NCBI GenBank assembly: GCA_900313765.1
Contig: OMSN01000138.1
Span: 1 to 6,339, forward strand
DNA length: 6,339 nt
Origin: an uncultured Eubacteriales bacterium
Lineage (GTDB): Bacteria > Bacillota > Clostridia > Lachnospirales > Lachnospiraceae
Direction: 5' to 3'
Shown here one piece after another: positions 5,861 through 6,339 of this stretch (position 1 is the stretch's first letter; every line of letters starts with the position of its first letter). The position numbers and the translations under genes were made by a program. The notes under the pieces were generated by a model. It was not told the DNA's origin and did not search any database. It saw only the letters and a list, made by a program, of their open reading frames with translations.

Positions 5861-5868
5861 AGATGTCC

Positions 5869-6339
5869 ATGAAACGTTCCCTTATCAATAAAGTAATCAA
5901 AGATATGGAAGACCTGCTTTCCGAGGAGCGCTACAGACTCCCGCCGTTCGGATACTGGACACCGCAGGACTGGCAGTCCAAAGGCCACGACTATGATGAG
6001 ATCCGGGACAACATGCTGGGCTGGGACGTGACCGACGGGGGACTTGGCCGGTTTTATGAAGAAGGTTTCGTTCTGTTTACGATCCGCAACGGCAACCAGC
6101 TGCGCAGCGACGAATATCCGAAACAGTACGCAGAGAAGTTCCTGATGATGTACCCGGGACAGAAGTTCCCGATGCACTATCATATATTCAAGACCGAAGA
6201 CATCATCAACCGCGGGAGCAACCCCTTTAATCTTCGCCTCTACAACGGAACGCCGGACCGACAGCTGATGGATACCGACGTCATTGTAAGCTGCGACGGA
6301 CACCGGATGACACTGCCGGCAGGATCCGTGGTCACACTG
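5869..6339 (+). CDS. D-lyxose/D-mannose-type ketol-isomerase (cupin fold), C-terminus cut off by window edge
   Basis: The first 157 residues are seen and the frame is open at the window end; family members are about 225-230 residues, so roughly a third is missing. The sequence matches the D-lyxose isomerase family along its length: an N-terminal helix (MKRSLINKVIKDMEDLL), LPPFGYWTPQDW (24-35), HDYDEIRDNMLGWDVTDGGLG (40-60), FTIRNGN (70-76), then the cupin metal site PMHYHIFKTEDIINRG (101-116). H103, H105 and E110 are probable ligands of the divalent metal; the fourth, a histidine, would lie beyond the window. The family interconverts D-lyxose and D-xylulose, and often D-mannose and D-fructose, feeding the pentose phosphate pathway or glycolysis. 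The exact sugar cannot be read from this fragment. The gene has its own strong promoter and is divergent from metY, with which no functional link is apparent. Confidence 0.93.
   Translation, partial: MKRSLINKVIKDMEDLLSEERYRLPPFGYWTPQDWQSKGHDYDEIRDNMLGWDVTDGGLGRFYEEGFVLFTIRNGNQLRSDEYPKQYAEKFLMMYPGQKFPMHYHIFKTEDIINRGSNPFNLRLYNGTPDRQLMDTDVIVSCDGHRMTLPAGSVVTL

Noticed and set aside
5654..5868. SAM riboswitch or T-box upstream of metY
   Set aside because: Sulfur genes in Firmicutes often have such leaders, but I see no SAM-I core, T-box sequence or antiterminator/terminator pair, and the likely untranslated leader is only about 60 nt.
4862..5872. Plus-strand open frame of 336 codons opposite metY
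   Set aside because: It is the antisense shadow of metY, rich in Arg/His/Cys with no recognisable motif, and it would run through the metY upstream region and the isomerase promoter.
5746..6303. Minus-strand open frame of 185 codons opposite the sugar isomerase
   Set aside because: The plus frame is a clear D-lyxose isomerase with promoter and ribosome binding site; this frame has no family signal.

Overview
The window looks like chromosomal DNA from an anaerobic, gut-type Firmicute (class Clostridia, most likely Lachnospiraceae). This rests on the strong AGGAGG-type ribosome binding sites before nearly every gene, moderate GC content with AT-rich intergenic gaps, and the gene set: a one-chain iron-sulfur L-serine dehydratase, a NimA-like flavin-fold protein, a Nit2-type omega-amidase, an O-acetylhomoserine sulfhydrylase and a D-lyxose isomerase. 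The family placement is inference, since no marker gene is present. I see no mobile element, CRISPR array, tRNA or rRNA.

Layout: (1) 1-860, minus strand: a DMT/EamA-family membrane transporter, cut off at its C-terminus by the window edge. (2) A divergent gap of 222 bp with a promoter on each strand. (3) 1083-2297, plus: L-serine ammonia-lyase. (4) 2312-3172, minus: a Nit2/omega-amidase-like hydrolase, ending only 14 bp from the dehydratase stop. (5) 3207-3674, minus: a NimA-like split-barrel protein lying 34 bp upstream of the amidase on the same strand, so the two probably form an operon. (6) A second divergent gap (3675-3886) with promoter-like signals and a 10-bp-period direct repeat. (7) 3887-4255, plus: a 122-residue protein I do not recognise, followed by a strong intrinsic terminator. 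(8) 4354-5653, minus: an O-acetylhomoserine sulfhydrylase gene (metY type), broken by a frameshift. (9) A third divergent gap (5654-5868) with a near-consensus promoter. (10) 5869 to the window end, plus: the first 157 codons of a D-lyxose/D-mannose-type sugar isomerase.

Most genes concern central amino-acid and sulfur/nitrogen metabolism: serine to pyruvate plus ammonia, hydrolysis of 2-oxo acid amides, and O-acetylhomoserine plus sulfide to homocysteine. They are separately promoted and do not form one pathway operon. The clearest anomaly is metY: a perfect 4-bp tandem duplication (AAGC AAGC on the plus strand, 4872-4879) shifts the reading frame after codon 259. Removing one copy restores a continuous 431-residue enzyme that matches the family at the junction. 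I found no convincing new multi-gene system. The other items worth a second look are the regulatory repeats upstream of the sugar isomerase and of the NimA-like gene, and the orphan 122-residue gene.
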